Below are positions 24,473 through 37,655 of a stretch of 64,000 nucleotides of DNA, one piece after another. A model generated the notes under the pieces. The model was not told where the DNA came from, did no database searches, and saw only the letters and a program-made list of their open reading frames with translations. Numbering within the stretch: the stretch's first letter is position 1; every line of letters starts with the position of its first letter. Where the stretch lies: the NCBI RefSeq assembly GCF_905163445.1, contig NC_053187.1, positions 6,820,001 through 6,884,000 of the forward strand, written 5' to 3'. This DNA comes from Pararge aegeria (Eukaryota > Arthropoda > Insecta > Lepidoptera > Nymphalidae). The translations under genes were made by a program, and so were the position numbers.

Positions 24473-24913
24473 AGTGGCGCTTGAAGTTTATGGTCGAAGT
24501 GTTCCATTTGTATGATGTAAGTAGCCAATAACGCAACAATTTGGGTACACCCTCAATATCATCCAGGTAGATTTTTGAAGCTAAAATATGAAGAAAACAT
24601 ACTATCATTGCAAACATATAAAAACTATAAACGACCCTTCCAATTAGCACGTTCTATGATCATTGCCAATAAAGGGTACACAAAGCGCGTATTTTCCCCC
24701 GCTATTATACCAACCAATAGCTCATAATAACTCACGATCTTTACAACACCGTAGATATGCTTGCATTTACTGATGCTCATGGCGAAACAGATCAACAACA
24801 TCAGTGTTGAAACTAATTTAAGTACCTACTTACCATAACTTTATATGATAAGTAGAATTTAAAATGTTATTTGGTTAATATAAAGACTATCGCTTGGCGG
24901 TAATCAATCATTA

Positions 24914-25160
24914 GTTGAGTTTTTGTGTCAGAGCTCGTCCGGGGAAATTCTACCATCATGCTATTTTCTGCTGCCAATTCCGGTCTGAATGACGCGGTTG
25001 AATGTTTAATTACAGGCATCACAGCTATTCCTAGTTAATGGACACAGAGTGGCTCTTAGTTGGATGTACCTATTTCTTACATGACCTGTGAAGTGTTTTT
25101 CTGTTTATAGGCTATGGTTTTCCACTAATCATCGGGTGGGCCATCTTGGCAGTGCCAGAT
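24914..25160 (+). repeat. Family-C repeat, longest copy
   Basis: It starts 'gagtttttgtgtcagagctc' then 'gtccggggaaattc', continues 'tttctgctgccaattccggt', and ends near 'tgacctgtgaagtg' and 'atcgggtgggccatcttg'. This order joins the 5' piece seen at 56335 with the middle seen at 33865 and the tail seen at 945 and 38951. Non-coding. A plus-strand GT-rich microsatellite follows at 25219-25253. Confidence 0.55.
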
Positions 25161-26645
25161 TAAGCAAGCGCGGGGCGCGTAGCAAATTCGTTCAAAGAAC
25201 CCTTGATCTGCTCTGGGTTTGTATGTATGTGTGTGTGCGTGTGTGTGTGCGTACGACCCTCTTATAAATTTTGAACAGCTCGACCGATTGGAATGAACTA
25301 AACGTGGTTCGGTTGATTCCTCCGTGAGAAAAAAACCAAGAAAAGTGTTTTTTCGGATTTACTTCGAAATTCCTAGTTCGATCAATATAAACTTCAATAT
25401 TCTTTATGAGGCTTAAAAAAACCGCGTCGAACGCCGCCAATCCCGTGAAGTGGTTGATTCATTCAAAGTCAGTTATTGCGATTTTAAAATTCAACAAAAA
25501 GAATTTAATTTAATCTCTATCAGATTTTTCAGCTCGAAGAACTCGGAAGCATAGAGCAGCTATATCTCTTTGAGCTCTTGTTTGATTGTCTTAGTAGTTT
25601 CACGTTTTAGTGGCATCAAAAAAAATTCAACATACCGCATCTTAATAAGTTTAACCCAAAAAATTACGCTCAGGCAGAGATGAATGGGTTTAAATATGCG
25701 GAGCCGCCTTAATCGCTGGGCCCGGAGCACTTGCTACCCTTGCTACGTGTAATCCCTCACTGCATGTTGGTCCACCCATTATTAGGAAAAATAACAAGTT
25801 ATTTGGTTTAAACCAAAACAAAATGAGAGTAAGCCGTAATGCCTAAGAGAAACAAAGAAGTTTTTCATCTGAAAATACAGCTGGAACCTTACTTTGGCGT
25901 GTTCTGACAATGCAACCATTTAAACTTATGGCATGCCAGACATTGTTAACGTGAATTACCATCATAGAAAAGAACCCAATAATATCTATAAAACAGTACA
26001 CGCAAAAAATAGGCTAGCCAAGTTATGTAGCTATTTGTACCCAACAATCAACCGCTTCAAAAATTTGGAACGCTGGGAATTATCAAATACAATAATGATA
26101 GACAAAATCGTTGGCGCCCAATATTTACTGCAAGGTTTCGTACGGGTTTATTACCTAAACGTAATAAGTAGCCGTTAGTTTATTAGACGGTTGTTTTATT
26201 ATAAATCCAAGGATATTATTACATACGGAACTCATAAGAATTATTACTTATAGTTCTATAGCGATAGTTCCATTCTGTTATGTACGGCAAAAATCTGTTA
26301 ATCCTAAAAGTAGACCCGAGTTACCTACAGCTAAATGCTTCCCGAAAGTAGAAGCTAGAAAAAGCTTGTCACATAACTCGGAGAACAGATGGGTACTTGG
26401 GTTCCAAGGTGTTGAAAGGGTGTCTCTAGACCGGTAAGCGCAGCGTGAGTAAACCCTCAATTAGGTCGTCTGATAAATCTAGTCACTCGGAGCATTTGAA
26501 CCCAAGAAGCAGAAGACTATAGGATTTCGAAATACATAAAAGTTAAAACCTATGTCGAGCAATAGCGTTCCATCAGTTAGTATTATGATAATAATCACTG
26601 AGAACTTCTTGATAGAAGACTCAACTATCATCATGTTAAAAAAAA
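25161..26645. other. AT-rich DNA, unknown repeat pieces
   Basis: The phrase 'gaacagctcgaccgattgga' (about 25274) looks like a piece of another common lepidopteran repeat. The minus-strand ORF at 25192-25440 runs through the microsatellite and is not credible. Nothing else is recognised. Confidence 0.45.
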
Positions 26646-26833
26646 ATATACCTACTACAACAATACACACATCGCCATCTAGCCTAGCCCCAAAGTGAGC
26701 GTAGCTTGAGTTATGGGTATTAACTAACTATTGAATGAACTATTAACTGATGAATATTTTTATGAATAATATACATAAGTACTTATAATATATAGATAAA
26801 CACCCAGACACTGAAAAACATTCATGTTTATCG
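26646..26833 (-). mobile_element. SINE-A copy 5, head missing
   Basis: The reverse-oriented tail and body are present ('caatacacacatcgccatct', 'tatttttatgaataatatac', 'cacccagacactgaaaaaca') but the tRNA-like head is absent. The copy abuts a SINE-B at an A-rich junction (about 26834). Confidence 0.8.
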
Positions 26834-27048
26834 CAAAAAAAAGTCAAGAGAAGGGGTTAGGCTGTAGTCCACCTTGCTAGCCTAGTCCGAATTGGTGGAC
26901 GTCACACGGCTTTGAGAACATTATGGAGAAATCTTAGGCATGCAGGTTTACTCAAGATGTTTCCTTCACCGAAACTGCTAGTATTCGAACTCGGTTCCCT
27001 GAAATTGAAGTAAGAGTCCTAACCACTACGCTATCACCGCTTTTTCCG
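26834..27048 (-). mobile_element. SINE-B copy
   Basis: On the minus strand the head reads as a tRNA-like unit with 'gatagcgtagtggttaggac' (A box) and a B-box-like 'gagttcgaat'. On the plus strand the body contains 'gcatgcaggtttactcaaga' and 'tgtttccttcaccg'. The same family is at 34504, 51731/52894 and 54045. It is a second tRNA-derived SINE family. Confidence 0.6.
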
Positions 27049-27600
27049 CGAAACCAAATACCAAATATTTTTTGCTCATCCCGGGAATTTAAATCAGAAC
27101 CACCCTATTAATAGTTGAACATATATATAATCACTTTACAATGACTTTGCTTGTTTTTTGAATGTTGCTCTACTACGAAAATAATTAAAAACCAAATATA
27201 TGTCAGTTACTACATACTCGTAGGTCGTCATTTAAATTTCATTGGATTGTGGGTAATATGTAAATACAACAGTTGTAATTAGACGTTTCGCATTTAGATG
27301 TAGAACACGCCTACCTTGATAATATCATATCTCTTATCAATTCCATAATTATTACAAGTACTCGTACATTTAGGTAGATATAAATTTATATTCAGCATGA
27401 TAATTATAAATAAAAACTTTAAGAAATATTTCATTCAAGTTCACTTGGACTTGTGCGTTAGCCTAGCGCATCCGCAAAATGTTTTTAAATGCGTTTGTTT
27501 GGATAAAATTATAATCTTTAAATCTATGGATACATCTAGGTCTTGCATCGCTGATCTGAAGTGTAGATGTATTACGACAACTAAATAATAAATAATAAAT
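27049..27600. other. AT-rich DNA, nothing recognised
   Basis: Small ORFs near 27400-27600 partly overlap the next SINE and have no homology I recognise. Confidence 0.6.
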
Positions 27601-27870
27601 GACGGCCGATTGGCGCAGTGGGCAGCGACCCCGCTTTCTGAGTCCAAGGCCGTGGTGGTTGGATTCCCACAACTGGACAATATTTGTGTGATGAACATGA
27701 ATGTTTTTCAGTGTCTGGGTGTTTATATATATATTATAAGTATTTATGTATGCTATTCATAAAAAATATTCATCAGTTATCTTAGTACACAAACTACGCT
27801 TACTTTGGGACTAGATGGCGATGTGTGTATTGTCGTAGTATATTTATTTATTTATTTTTTATTTATTTAT
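27601..27870 (+). mobile_element. SINE-A copy 6
   Basis: Full-length, with A box TTGGCGCAGTGG (about 27610) and an altered B box. 'ccgtggtggttggattccca' has an insertion and a G in place of C relative to GGTTCGATTCC, likely damaging the promoter. It ends in a long TATTTATTT run. Confidence 0.85.
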
Positions 27871-27940
27871 ATACTACGCCAATACACACATCGACATCTA
27901 GCCCCAAAGTAAGCGTACTTGTGTTTTGGGTACTAATTGC
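27870..27940 (-). mobile_element. SINE-A 3' fragment, tail-to-tail with copy 6
   Basis: The sequence 'actacgccaatacacacatc' then 'gacatctagccccaaagtaa' is the inverted 3' part of SINE-A, placed directly after the tail of copy 6. Only about 70 bp is present. Confidence 0.7.
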
Positions 27941-28865
27941 ATCTAAACTGCAACTAAAACATCATATTGCAGTTCAAATGTAGTCCACCTAAGATAATTG
28001 AGAGTTGGTGAAAATTCCTTTGTTAAAGGAAACAATAAATCTAGTATGTACTCTTGTGCCGTGCATTAATATTAATAATAAAAAACTTGTTTTAAATGTA
28101 TCCTTCACAAGATTTTGCAACAATGTTGCCTCTGTAACCTCTATTATCGGTACCTCAGCTGATTATAAGATATATTATACAGAAGTATTATATTTTATAA
28201 TGAGAGTGATGGTTCTTGAGTTACGCTTACCTTATTTGGTTTAAGAAGCGTTTAATTGGATTAGAACGAACAGGTTGCGAAGATGATTATATCCAATGGC
28301 GCCAAGTTATACGTACCTATAATAATCTGGGTTAGAATTAATGGGTTTGAATGGTATCTGCGAATGATAAACACGAATAGTGGCATTACCTACCAAGATG
28401 ATACACTACAGAATACGGAGTATTACTGGGTTTTGAGAGAAATAAATAAGCGATAGGAACATTTTAAGGAATTTGGATTGGAATAAAAGCAAAAATAACC
28501 TGATTTAAATACGTCAGCTTTATCATCCATTTTTGGTACCAACGTTGGTTGTCAATGGTGCTAGGCATTCATAACGTTGAAGATAAGTAACGTCAATTAT
28601 ATGATTTAGAAGATAATGAGTAAATCATTTATTCTTGTTGAAAAAAAATAATTAAAGTGCGTTTTTTGTTTGTCAATGTAGAAGAGGTGGGGCTGCAATA
28701 TCTGCTATTAAGACCAGTCAGCTATTCATATCAGCTAATAACATTCGGGTAGGTCAATAACTATTATAAATATACATATTTATATATTTACATTTATTAT
28801 TTTATATTTTTAGTGTGCAAAATCTTTGTTATTATATGTATAGAATTGCGATTTCCCGTCACTCA
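27941..28865. other. AT-rich DNA, nothing recognised
   Basis: No supportable feature. An ORF of 79 codons (28005-28244) has no recognisable content. Confidence 0.6.
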
Positions 28866-29005
28866 TTGCCTAACCATTAGTTAAGGTAGCCTGGAAGGGA
28901 TAACTTTTAGTGATAAGGCCACCTTTTGCACATACTTATATTAAAGTAAGTGTTATTTTGTGCGTTTCCTGTTTTATGCAATAAAGTTGTTTAAATAAAT
29001 AAATA
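28866..29005 (+). mobile_element. Diverged LINE 3' tail
   Basis: 'agtgataaggccaccttttg' and 'gcaataaagttgtttaaata' follow the same order as the tail at 38785, with extensive divergence. It ends in TAAATAAATAAAT. Confidence 0.45.
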
Positions 29006-31539
29006 TTTTAATTGCTTTATTGGCAAATTTTTTGCTCTCACACTCGTCAAATTAAAAAAAGCAAGGGCTACTTAAAAGTAGCACTTTATGACGGATTTTA
29101 AACAAATAATTCAGCAATAATTTACTTAATTTAATGAAAAATAATAGGTATATTTATTCGGGTCGAATTTAAGTCTTTTTTCTTTTTAAAATTCTCTTTC
29201 TAATTGGGATCTCATCTTTCACAAAACATGATGAAGCTTATTACTTAAAGCTTGAATACTAATGGTACATGTATTAATTAATGGACATAACATCTATGTA
29301 GGTCTTTAGTACGCGGAATTCAACCACAGCGCGCACACATTGTCTCCATAACCAATGACTGTGCATTAGATTGTAGCGCCTGAAGGCATTATTTGTTTAG
29401 TTCTAAGTATGATTAGCTTAATATTGGCTTCTTTTAATTCAACTTAGTACTTATACACTGAATAGAGCAGGCGTTAGGGACTTTGTTGAAGATATTGAAT
29501 GAACATTGAATGCTAGCTTCCAAGAATCTTTGACAGCAGAAACTATCTGTGTTATTAAATGTATATTTTTTTACTTGCAATTAACGATACGATAAAAAAT
29601 CAGCATAATGTTGATGCTTCGAAACGCATTTAATGTGTCTTTTCGAAGATTCAAGGTTAACTTAAACTTTATAATGTAAAATAAAAAAGCCAAATTAAAA
29701 GCCAAATCAAAGCCAAACGGTTAAAGATGAATTGTACCACATAGGTTTGTCCGGTTACGGAGGATTGTACGCTAAACATTAAATGTTCATTTTACTAGGT
29801 TACTTTAAATGTTATAATAGGAAAATAATTGTTTATTGTATTAAAAAAAAAATGTAAAAATTAGACGTTTAAATTTGCTACGTAACTTGGTAAAGGCACG
29901 TACGTTATAACTTTTTTTTGTTAGTATGCATTAAACCTACACTTTGTTTTTGATAAATTTTACCAAACAAATATAATTAATTTAATCATGGCACAAATTA
30001 TGGTACTAATCAATGACCCTGGTATAAGTCAGAATGTAAAACGTGGGCGTTATACAGACACTGATGTGAGTTATACAATATACAATGTCCTCACATTAAA
30101 TGAATGAACATTATATGGGAGGAGCAACCAAGCAGCTTCTGTAAGGCCACTTGCAGAATTGTTTATATCAAACTGTTTTGCAAGTAATGTATGACAAAGC
30201 TTTCAACAGTTGATCCTTTAGGAATTTTTAATGAATGTTTTATGACTTCGCCGTAACGCGTTAGTACAGAGGGCTAGGGAATTAGCAATAATTAGTAGGC
30301 GAGAGTAACTTTACAAAACTTTTGGTTTTATCCTTTTCTGTGAATAAACATCGAAGAGTTGGATACAAATTAACAACTATACCACAATACATATTATTCG
30401 GCCAAAAAATATTACAGCGGCAGTGGTACCTTTTAAGCAGTAGAATTATGATATCGTCCCATTCCCGGCCCACTACAGGGCATGGGTCGCTATCACCGCT
30501 TCGGTAGAATAATAATAGGCCGAAAATACTTCCAAATTAAAAGTGATTTTTTATCGTTGTTAGGTATATTTATTTATTTATTTATTGATATCCTTAGTAT
30601 ACTTAAAGCTAGCCAAAACGTATACTAAGTCAGTTACAGATGTACATTACTATTAATATTAGTTAATTTACGTCAATATAAATTAGGAACTTAGCTAAAC
30701 TCATATTAAATACTTATGTTAATTTGTTGGTGCTGAGCAATCATATTATTAAGAATCGAGAGTGCTCGAAATGTTGGAGCATTTGCGTACATAACGAATC
30801 GAGTGATAATAGTGGTAAACTTCCGCTGCAAGTTCGTACCGTTTTACCAGGTACTCGCACCGCTAACGAATTTCCTAACGAATAAGGCCTAAATTAGTAG
30901 TACATTAGGATTCGTAAATCGCTTACCTTGGCGTATAACAAATCCTAAGAGTTGACGAAATATGTGTTTCTTGGTGTGCAATATACTATACTTTCCTTCT
31001 TTTATTTGTTCTTTATCATATTAGACATCTATAAATAAACTAATCTCATTTAATAATATAAGCTATATTCGTTCGACTAATACTCAATCAAACAATCAAT
31101 TATTACGTTTAAGCCGATTATACGGTACATTGAGTAATTATTATCGGCCCGCCCTCACCTAAGAGTACGCATTACCATACAATGAGCCCCCGAAATGCAC
31201 GCTTACTAATTCGAAGGTCTCATACACGTGGTCTACGCTCTCTAGTACTGCGCGTAGCTTTGACTGTATTATGTATATAATTACTTTATGCTTTCTTACC
31301 TACTAATGCTATACTGAAATTTAAGGCTTCCCGCTCACGGCAATATTGTCATAATATTCGGCAATAATATTGCCTAGGGCGTATCGAAGAATTGATTTAT
31401 CAATAAAAAGTATTGTCAATAATTTTGACCGTGTGCCGGTAGTTTAAAATTACCTTTGGGGTGCAAAATAGCGGGCGGGAATTTAATACCTTTTTTATGG
31501 TAATTATTGACGAAACAAGCAAATTGTCCACCTGATTGT
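29006..31539. other. AT-rich DNA, nothing recognised
   Basis: 'cccattcccggcccactaca' near 30458 is probably a scrap of SINE-B (compare 'accggcccactacaaggcat' at 54057). Otherwise nothing is supportable. Confidence 0.5.
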
Positions 31540-32010
31540 AAGTGGAATACCGTGGTCTATAAACAGAGCAATACTTCACAGGGCATGCAAGTGGCACGTC
31601 TTGCAACGTGCCGCCCTGTGTCCATCGATTTGAGGCGTAAAGACTTATGTGCTTGAATTACACAGGCATCCACGCCCTTCCGACCGGAATACAGTATTGC
31701 AAAAATGCTGCTTAGCGGCAGAAAAAGTCATGGGGCTAGTACCGCAGGAGCTCTATCACAAAAAACTTTACTAGTACAAGAAATATATCTATTACAGTCC
31801 ACTGCTGGACCAAATTTGTTCCCCAATACGGTTTGCTTATAATTACTACGCTGGGCAGACGAGTTGATGATCGCAGTAGCACAGATAACGCTGCTTTCCA
31901 TTATCTCTGGAAGAGTAAGGGTAGAGATAGCTGTATTCCAAACTGACATCACCACACGATTAATCCCTAAAACTCGAATTAGGCGATCAGTACCCATATG
32001 TTTGGATGGC
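31540..32010 (-). repeat. Family-C repeat joined to another repeat piece
   Basis: 31605-31760 shares 'cgccctgtgtccatcgattt', 'gaggcgtaaaga' and 'atgctgcttagcggcagaaa' with the 12.54 kb copy. Next to it, 31795-32010 carries 'cagtccactgctggaccaaa' and 'ttaggcgatcagtacccata', wording of another dispersed lepidopteran repeat. That start phrase recurs at the right edge of the window (about 63956). The 89-codon minus-strand ORF here is a by-product. Confidence 0.45.
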
Positions 32011-33864
32011 CCTTTTTGTTTTATGATTCTTACAACGTGAGTACCTTTAAAACAAGAGTAAATGGGTTAGGCAAACGCGTCCAAAATATAAAATGCTACA
32101 TTTACTCTCTGAAAGAAGGACAAACCAAAAAATTTAATATCGCATTTATAATGTTAGTCGGTTTAGGAAATATACCATGTATGTTCGAAGACCAGTAGGT
32201 ACATACCGTAATTTAAAAAAAATCATTCGTTTTGTAATATTATCATTAAAACTTATTTACGGAAATGTACTAAGCATGTCTTTGCAATCCGTTTTACTAA
32301 TATTGTAACGTGAAACAAGAACAAACCAACAAACACACTTTTAATATATACCTACTTGTATTAGTAGAGACTTATTGAAACACTGATAAATCATTTATTG
32401 AAAGCTATCTTGATGGTATTTATTCGAGGCTTCTTTGACTTTGAATTGCGACACATCTTTTCAATTGAAGTTTGAAAATATTTAAAGATCATTCATTTAT
32501 TTTGTTTCGAGGGTTAGCGTCTTCTTAATTCGACTACAGATCACAAGGTCCTGGGTTCGACATCTAGGGCTTAAGATAGTTCCTACTGAAAAAGTACAAA
32601 TGGTAGCTAGTATCAATGCAAACAACTCATCATAACACTAATTTATCACATATCACACCTGATATATTATATATTGACTTTAATCCTTTGGAGACTAACG
32701 TAAAGCATATTTATTTCAAGAATACACATTAAAATAAAATCTATAAAAGATAACTTATCATATACGTTATCCGTTATTGATTATGTTTTGAAATGTCAAC
32801 AAATCTGCGTTGACAAATAAAGATAAATGCTAAGAAGTTTCGCCGGACACATTCAAAGTGCACTGTTATTTTGCAAAAAGGATATGTCTAATAGCTTATG
32901 CAAATATTTGTCACGAGCGGGAATCTAAGCTGGTGTTATGGCTGTAATTTATATCTTCAATTTATCTACTTGTACTTATAGGTATCTAAAATGCTGGATG
33001 TAATTCATAAATAACATATTATCGTGCTAAATGAACCACATTCGATTCTATAATTCATTATTTATTTAACCACGTAAATAAAATAATCAAATATAATATT
33101 AGAATGAATATAATATAATGGTAGGTATTATCTATTTATTTATTATAAACTTCATAGCTTTCAAAGTGTCTGAAATTATGTTATCAACTGACCTCCACTT
33201 GTATGCTTTTTTGGGGATTATCTATTTAACATTTTTATGAGGTTTAAAGATCATTCTAAAACATCTGTATTAACAACTCGTAGTAACATAAATTTTCCTT
33301 TTTATCTGCAATCGTGCTAAATAAATATAACATATTATTTATTTATTTATTTATATTTATTTTAACATATAATCGTTCTTCATTTTAAGTAGATATCATT
33401 AGTTACATATATAGTAGCAACAGACGAATAAGGTCGCATAATAAGGTTTCTATCATTATATATTATTTATCATTTCTCAACATTTTGTTAACGGTATCCC
33501 AAAAACATAACTGCAGGTCAAACGCCGCGAGCACACATTTCCTACCGAAAATTACTAATAAATAAATAATAATAGGATAGGAATGCAAGGCCGTATCGAA
33601 GTCTTCAAGTGGGTATCATGCGACCTTTTTTACGAAGCACATGTTTTTGCTTAATGCTCCACAGTTGGACATTGTACTCTTTTGTCTCGGAGGAGAGCGA
33701 ATTGTAGAGCATATACCCACCACGCTACTTCATACTGTTATATTATAGGTTGTAAGAGATAATAACAGGGGCCGACGGATTAACGTCCGCCATTTTTTAG
33801 GTCCGGCCTGGGGCTCAGATTTTTGCACAGACACCAAATACATTATATACCTACCATGTTTATT
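32011..33864. other. AT-rich DNA with small repeat remnants
   Basis: Family-E pieces lie at about 32045-32170 and 32290-32380. A SINE-L head remnant lies at about 32508-32575 ('cgactacagatcacaaggtc', 'ctgggttcga'). TATT-rich simple repeats occur at about 33336-33360. No gene. Confidence 0.45.
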
Positions 33865-33930
33865 TCTGCCGCTAAGCAGCACAATGCTGTGTTCCGGTCT
33901 GTAGGGCGTGGTGTGATCTGCTTGGTGCGT
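33865..33930 (+). repeat. Family-C repeat fragment
   Basis: 'tttctgccgctaagcagcac' and 'gtgttccggtctgtagggcg' match the inverted copies at 12640 and 31690. Confidence 0.6.
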
Positions 33931-34503
33931 CAGTCAAATTTTACTATAAAAATTGCTTTTATCCACCCGGTAATAAATCCACGGACCTCGTGAACCTTAT
34001 TGGAACATGCTACCCACTAGACAAACGAGGCAGTTCATTAATATTATCGCTCAATATCTTCCATAGATATCTCTTCCGTGTCGTAATTACATGTCATAAA
34101 AAATCATAGCTAGCTATAATTTTGTTATTATAATTTTATGCTAAAATAAATAAATATTTGGACCAGCCTACATCTGCCTTCTTCGTTTGCTGTTACGTAA
34201 ATATTTTAATTGAATTATCACGGCCTATGAAACAGCTGTTTCGTAATTTCGACTGCAACGATGGTGTCGCTAGGTCGGAATATAAAGAGCTATGTTACGA
34301 TTCTTAACATTCAACCAATTAAAACAGACCTAGTGTCCTCTTTATCATCTCAGTTCGTTTGTAATTAAATGAATATTCTGTCTAAGCGCTTGCCCAATTG
34401 ACGTTGAATATAAAACTAAGCCTATAAAATTATCTTATGCTTAACTTGAAGCGTTGGACTGTTCGTAAGAGAGTTCCAATCATAAATTTATTTACTTTAA
34501 AAT

Positions 34504-34780
34504 TCGGGGCGGTATTAGCCTAGTGGTTAGACCTTCGATCTCCCTTTCGGAGGGACCGAGTTCGAGCACCGGCAGGCATCTCTTACTTTTCTGAGCTATG
34601 TGCGTTTTTAATTAAAAGCAGTTAAAATATAATTTGCAAATAGCTCAAAGGCGTGTGCAATCTACCAATCCGCACTTGGCCAGCACGGTGGACTCCGGCC
34701 TACACTCTTCTCATTCTGAGAGGAGATTCGTGCCCTGTAGTGGGCCGGTAATGGGTTGATATGATGATGATGAATAAATG
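34504..34780 (+). mobile_element. SINE-B copy, best preserved
   Basis: The head reads GGGGCGGTATTAGCCTAGTG with A-box-like 'tagcctagtgg' and B-box-like 'gagttcgagca' about 40 bp on. The body contains 'ccagcacggtggactccggc' and 'gtgccctgtagtgggccggt', and the copy ends in an ATGATGATGA tail. Such a head and trinucleotide tail are what a tRNA-derived SINE should have. This copy anchors the interpretation of the broken copies at 26.8, 51.7 and 54.0 kb. Confidence 0.7.
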
Positions 34781-35804
34781 TCTTCAGGAGTTTGTTTTTT
34801 TATCGTGGGGAAATTAAAATGTCAGTGATTTAGAGATATTTAACCTGTAATGGAAAGACCAACTACTAACTAATTAAATCCAATCAAAAGTAAGAATTTC
34901 TAATTAATGGTGAGAAATGCGGGTAAAATTAATGCTAAGGGAGTATCATTAGAGATATTCATTTGAACTGAACATTCATGAGAAATTCGCATTGTTACTG
35001 ATCTCCTCAAATGCTTGTGGCATATAGGTACCAAACTCTTTTGGAATAATCAAAATGTTTCTTTCATCAATAAAATTTCATCTATTTACACTTATCTTTA
35101 ATAAGGAACCGCTAAACATTACTCTACATAAACTTGGACCATTTCTGCTAAACATAAATGTGCTAGGACAGTTTTCATGCCAACACGTTCTATTATATGG
35201 GAGATACTCTGTACAGCGTATATCTTACGTATATAGTTTTGATTACGGTAATTTGAGGTCTAATAAGGCTTGAACTTTCATTGCTTTTAGCCATATTGGT
35301 AGATCCAATCAATAAAAATGTAAAGCTTAGCTGTTACTAGAAAAATTTCCATGTAGCGCACTGAGGGCAACCACTTTTAGATTGCTGGATAGTTTTTATA
35401 AGGACGCATCAGATTTTTTACCAGTGAGTTTAGATCGTTGTACATTGATTAATTCAATTAATTGTCCTTTTTAGGTTCCGTTGATACATCACCAACTATT
35501 CAACTAGCATTTGCGTTTATATGTGGACACTAAATGGGTTAGGTTAAATTAAAAACAAAAAAGGTCTGATGCATCTGACCCCAGCCTTGGTGTTCTATAT
35601 TTGGATCAGCTTCAATTGCGCATAGTTATCCAATGCGTAGGCGTTGTTGCAGCTTGTTATGGTGGTTTGTTCTATTTGGCTGTCAAATGTATATTAAGAT
35701 ATTATCATCAAAATAAAAGACGGATACGTTTCATCGTATACTTTATAACAGACTAGAAAGATGGAGTTTATAAAGTTATTGCGATTTATTAAAGGTTTAT
35801 ATTT
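34781..35804. other. AT-rich DNA, nothing recognised
   Basis: A 21-bp phrase at 34812-34832 recurs as a tandem pair near 58438. No gene. Confidence 0.55.
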
Positions 35805-35985
35805 CTAGGGTTTCGTACCCGAAGGATGAAAATGGGACCCTATTACAAAGCTTTCGTGTTCTATCTGAACGTCCGACCATCTGTCCGTCTGTTTGTGAGT
35901 GAACTGGGCATCTCATAAACTGTAGGTAGTAGAGAGTTGAAATTATCACAGAATATGTATTCCTATTGCCGCTTAAACAAAAAAA
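35805..35985 (+). repeat. Family-G repeat ('agggtttcgtaccc' type)
   Basis: It begins 'tagggtttcgtacccgaagg' and continues 'gtccgtctgtttgtgagtga' and 'gcatctcataaactgtaggt'. I recognise a diverged copy of a very widespread lepidopteran repeat. Ends of the same family appear near 18890 and 59314. Confidence 0.5.
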
Positions 35986-36895
35986 TCGATTGTTTACTTT
36001 TCTTTACTACCGTAATGAGGTAATGAGGATTAAAAAAGGAGTAGTTATAACAGTAAAAAGTCAAACAGAAAATGACAAAATAAAAGCTCGTCAATTTGAA
36101 AAACAGCGTGCATGTTACATATCGCATCCAGATACTGTCTGAGGTCTGTGTTCATAACATATGAATGAAGACCGATCGAGCTATGAACAGGTCTCAATTT
36201 CAGTGTAATACATAATAGTACATATAAACGATACTTGAGAACCTGTCGGTATATTAATACGGGTTCTTAGACTATGTTGTCAGTAACGATCCATCGATCG
36301 AACTATCTGAGATTTCAGACAATAGGTGCTGCAATAATAAAGCCTTTATATTTTTAATAAAATAATATACTATGTTAACATTCAAAATTATTTGTCCTTT
36401 TACTTATTATTTTTTATATTAATTCTAAACATCTTTTAATTATATTATTGACCAAATAGTACTATAATTAAAGTACAAGCTAATTATTGAATAATTTAAT
36501 TATTTATTACTGCTGACCCTCGCGGCGTTACCCGAGGTCAATAAGTATATACACGTAGGTAATAAATAAAAATACGTATAATGCAGAAACAGTTTGTTTG
36601 GAATATCATGTTTTCCTCGATTAAAAGTAGCCTATGTTTCTCTCCTTCCTTTCAAATATATCTATGCCAAAAATAAAGTCGATTGGTTTGTTACAACGCG
36701 AAAGACGGATGACGTATACATTTTTCGTGTAAGAATACGAATTGTTCTGTAGACCATTTTTGATAATTTTTCAGGACCAAAAGTATCCTTTATTACACTC
36801 CGCCCGTTCAAGTAACTCAATGCCAAAAATCAACGCTATTGGTTGCTAATACAGCATAATAAAAAATAAATTTACAATATTAGTCAGAATTATTG
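35986..36895. other. AT-rich DNA with two family-E copies
   Basis: Family-E-like pieces occupy about 36590-36740 and 36760-36890 ('atgccaaaaataaagtcgat', 'atgccaaaaatcaacgctat'), apparently a tandem pair. Nothing else is recognised. Confidence 0.5.
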
Positions 36896-37433
36896 ACGAT
36901 TATTGAATTGGGTAGGTTTATCTCTGCTAATTCACAAAATACAAACGTTCTATTCAAGGACTATTTTCATGTTCTAGTCAAAGGTCATGAAATAAAAATT
37001 AATTTATACACTTTGTATAAAAATTGTGTTCCTATTAATAAATCCGTTTTCCAACTCACCTATTGTATGAATCCTATAAAGTCCTTACAGTACGTCAACT
37101 ATTCTTGTTGTCCATTACCCTCAAGATACATTCATCCCTTACATTTGACCCCACATTCCCCGCTAACAAACGCAGAAGCGACATTGTTTGTCGTATCATT
37201 TACAAGCCTCGAACATCCTTCTTTAAACACCAACATTCATTCTTAGCTCCCTATATATATAACAAGATCAATAAAAAATTAAATATCTATCCTATGACTA
37301 AATACCTAGCTAAAACGAAAATTACTACATGGCTACTGCAAATGAGCTATGATCAAAGGGAAGAGTTCATTCTATCAAATATATGACATCCCTAGCCATC
37401 CGTAGTACGTACGAGTATCTATAATATACACGC

Positions 37434-37473
<40 letters not shown>

Positions 37474-37655
37474 CCGCCCACACACACACACACTAAATTT
37501 AACGGAACATTTGTATAATTGCTGTACTATAACTCGGAGGTGGGCGGTGGTACATGCAGCACAGTTTTTACTATTGCAGTGCCACCCTTGCTAGTATTTT
37601 AAGTGCCATTGTAACTGTTCCAAATAAAGATTTATTATTTATTTATTATTTAATA
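36896..37655 (+). pseudogene. LINE ORF2 C-terminus plus 3' UTR, 5' truncated
   Basis: The open frame 37063-37386 encodes the last 107 residues of a non-LTR retrotransposon polyprotein. The order 'VLTVRQLFLL', 'KRRSDIV', 'PRTSFFKHQ', 'APYIYNKINK', 'LNIYPMTKY' is the C-terminal tail I know from many lepidopteran LINE polyproteins (CR1/Jockey superfamily; clade uncertain). The upstream part continues in another frame (about 36893-37062), so a frameshift separates them. The catalytic reverse transcriptase is absent. After the stop at 37384-37386 the 3' UTR contains a CA microsatellite and ends near 'aataaagatttattatttat' (about 37625-37644). It is inactive and would depend on another copy. Confidence 0.65.
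37428..37493. repeat. CA microsatellite
   Basis: About 66 bp of CA dinucleotides interrupted by a CGCCCGCC block, lying within the 3' UTR of the LINE fragment. Confidence 0.95.

Noticed and set aside
25192..25440. 82-codon minus-strand ORF with a Thr/His-rich end
   Set aside because: Its C-terminal part is a translated GT microsatellite.
31728..31997. 89-codon minus-strand ORF
   Set aside because: It lies within non-coding dispersed repeats also present elsewhere in the window, and has no domain.
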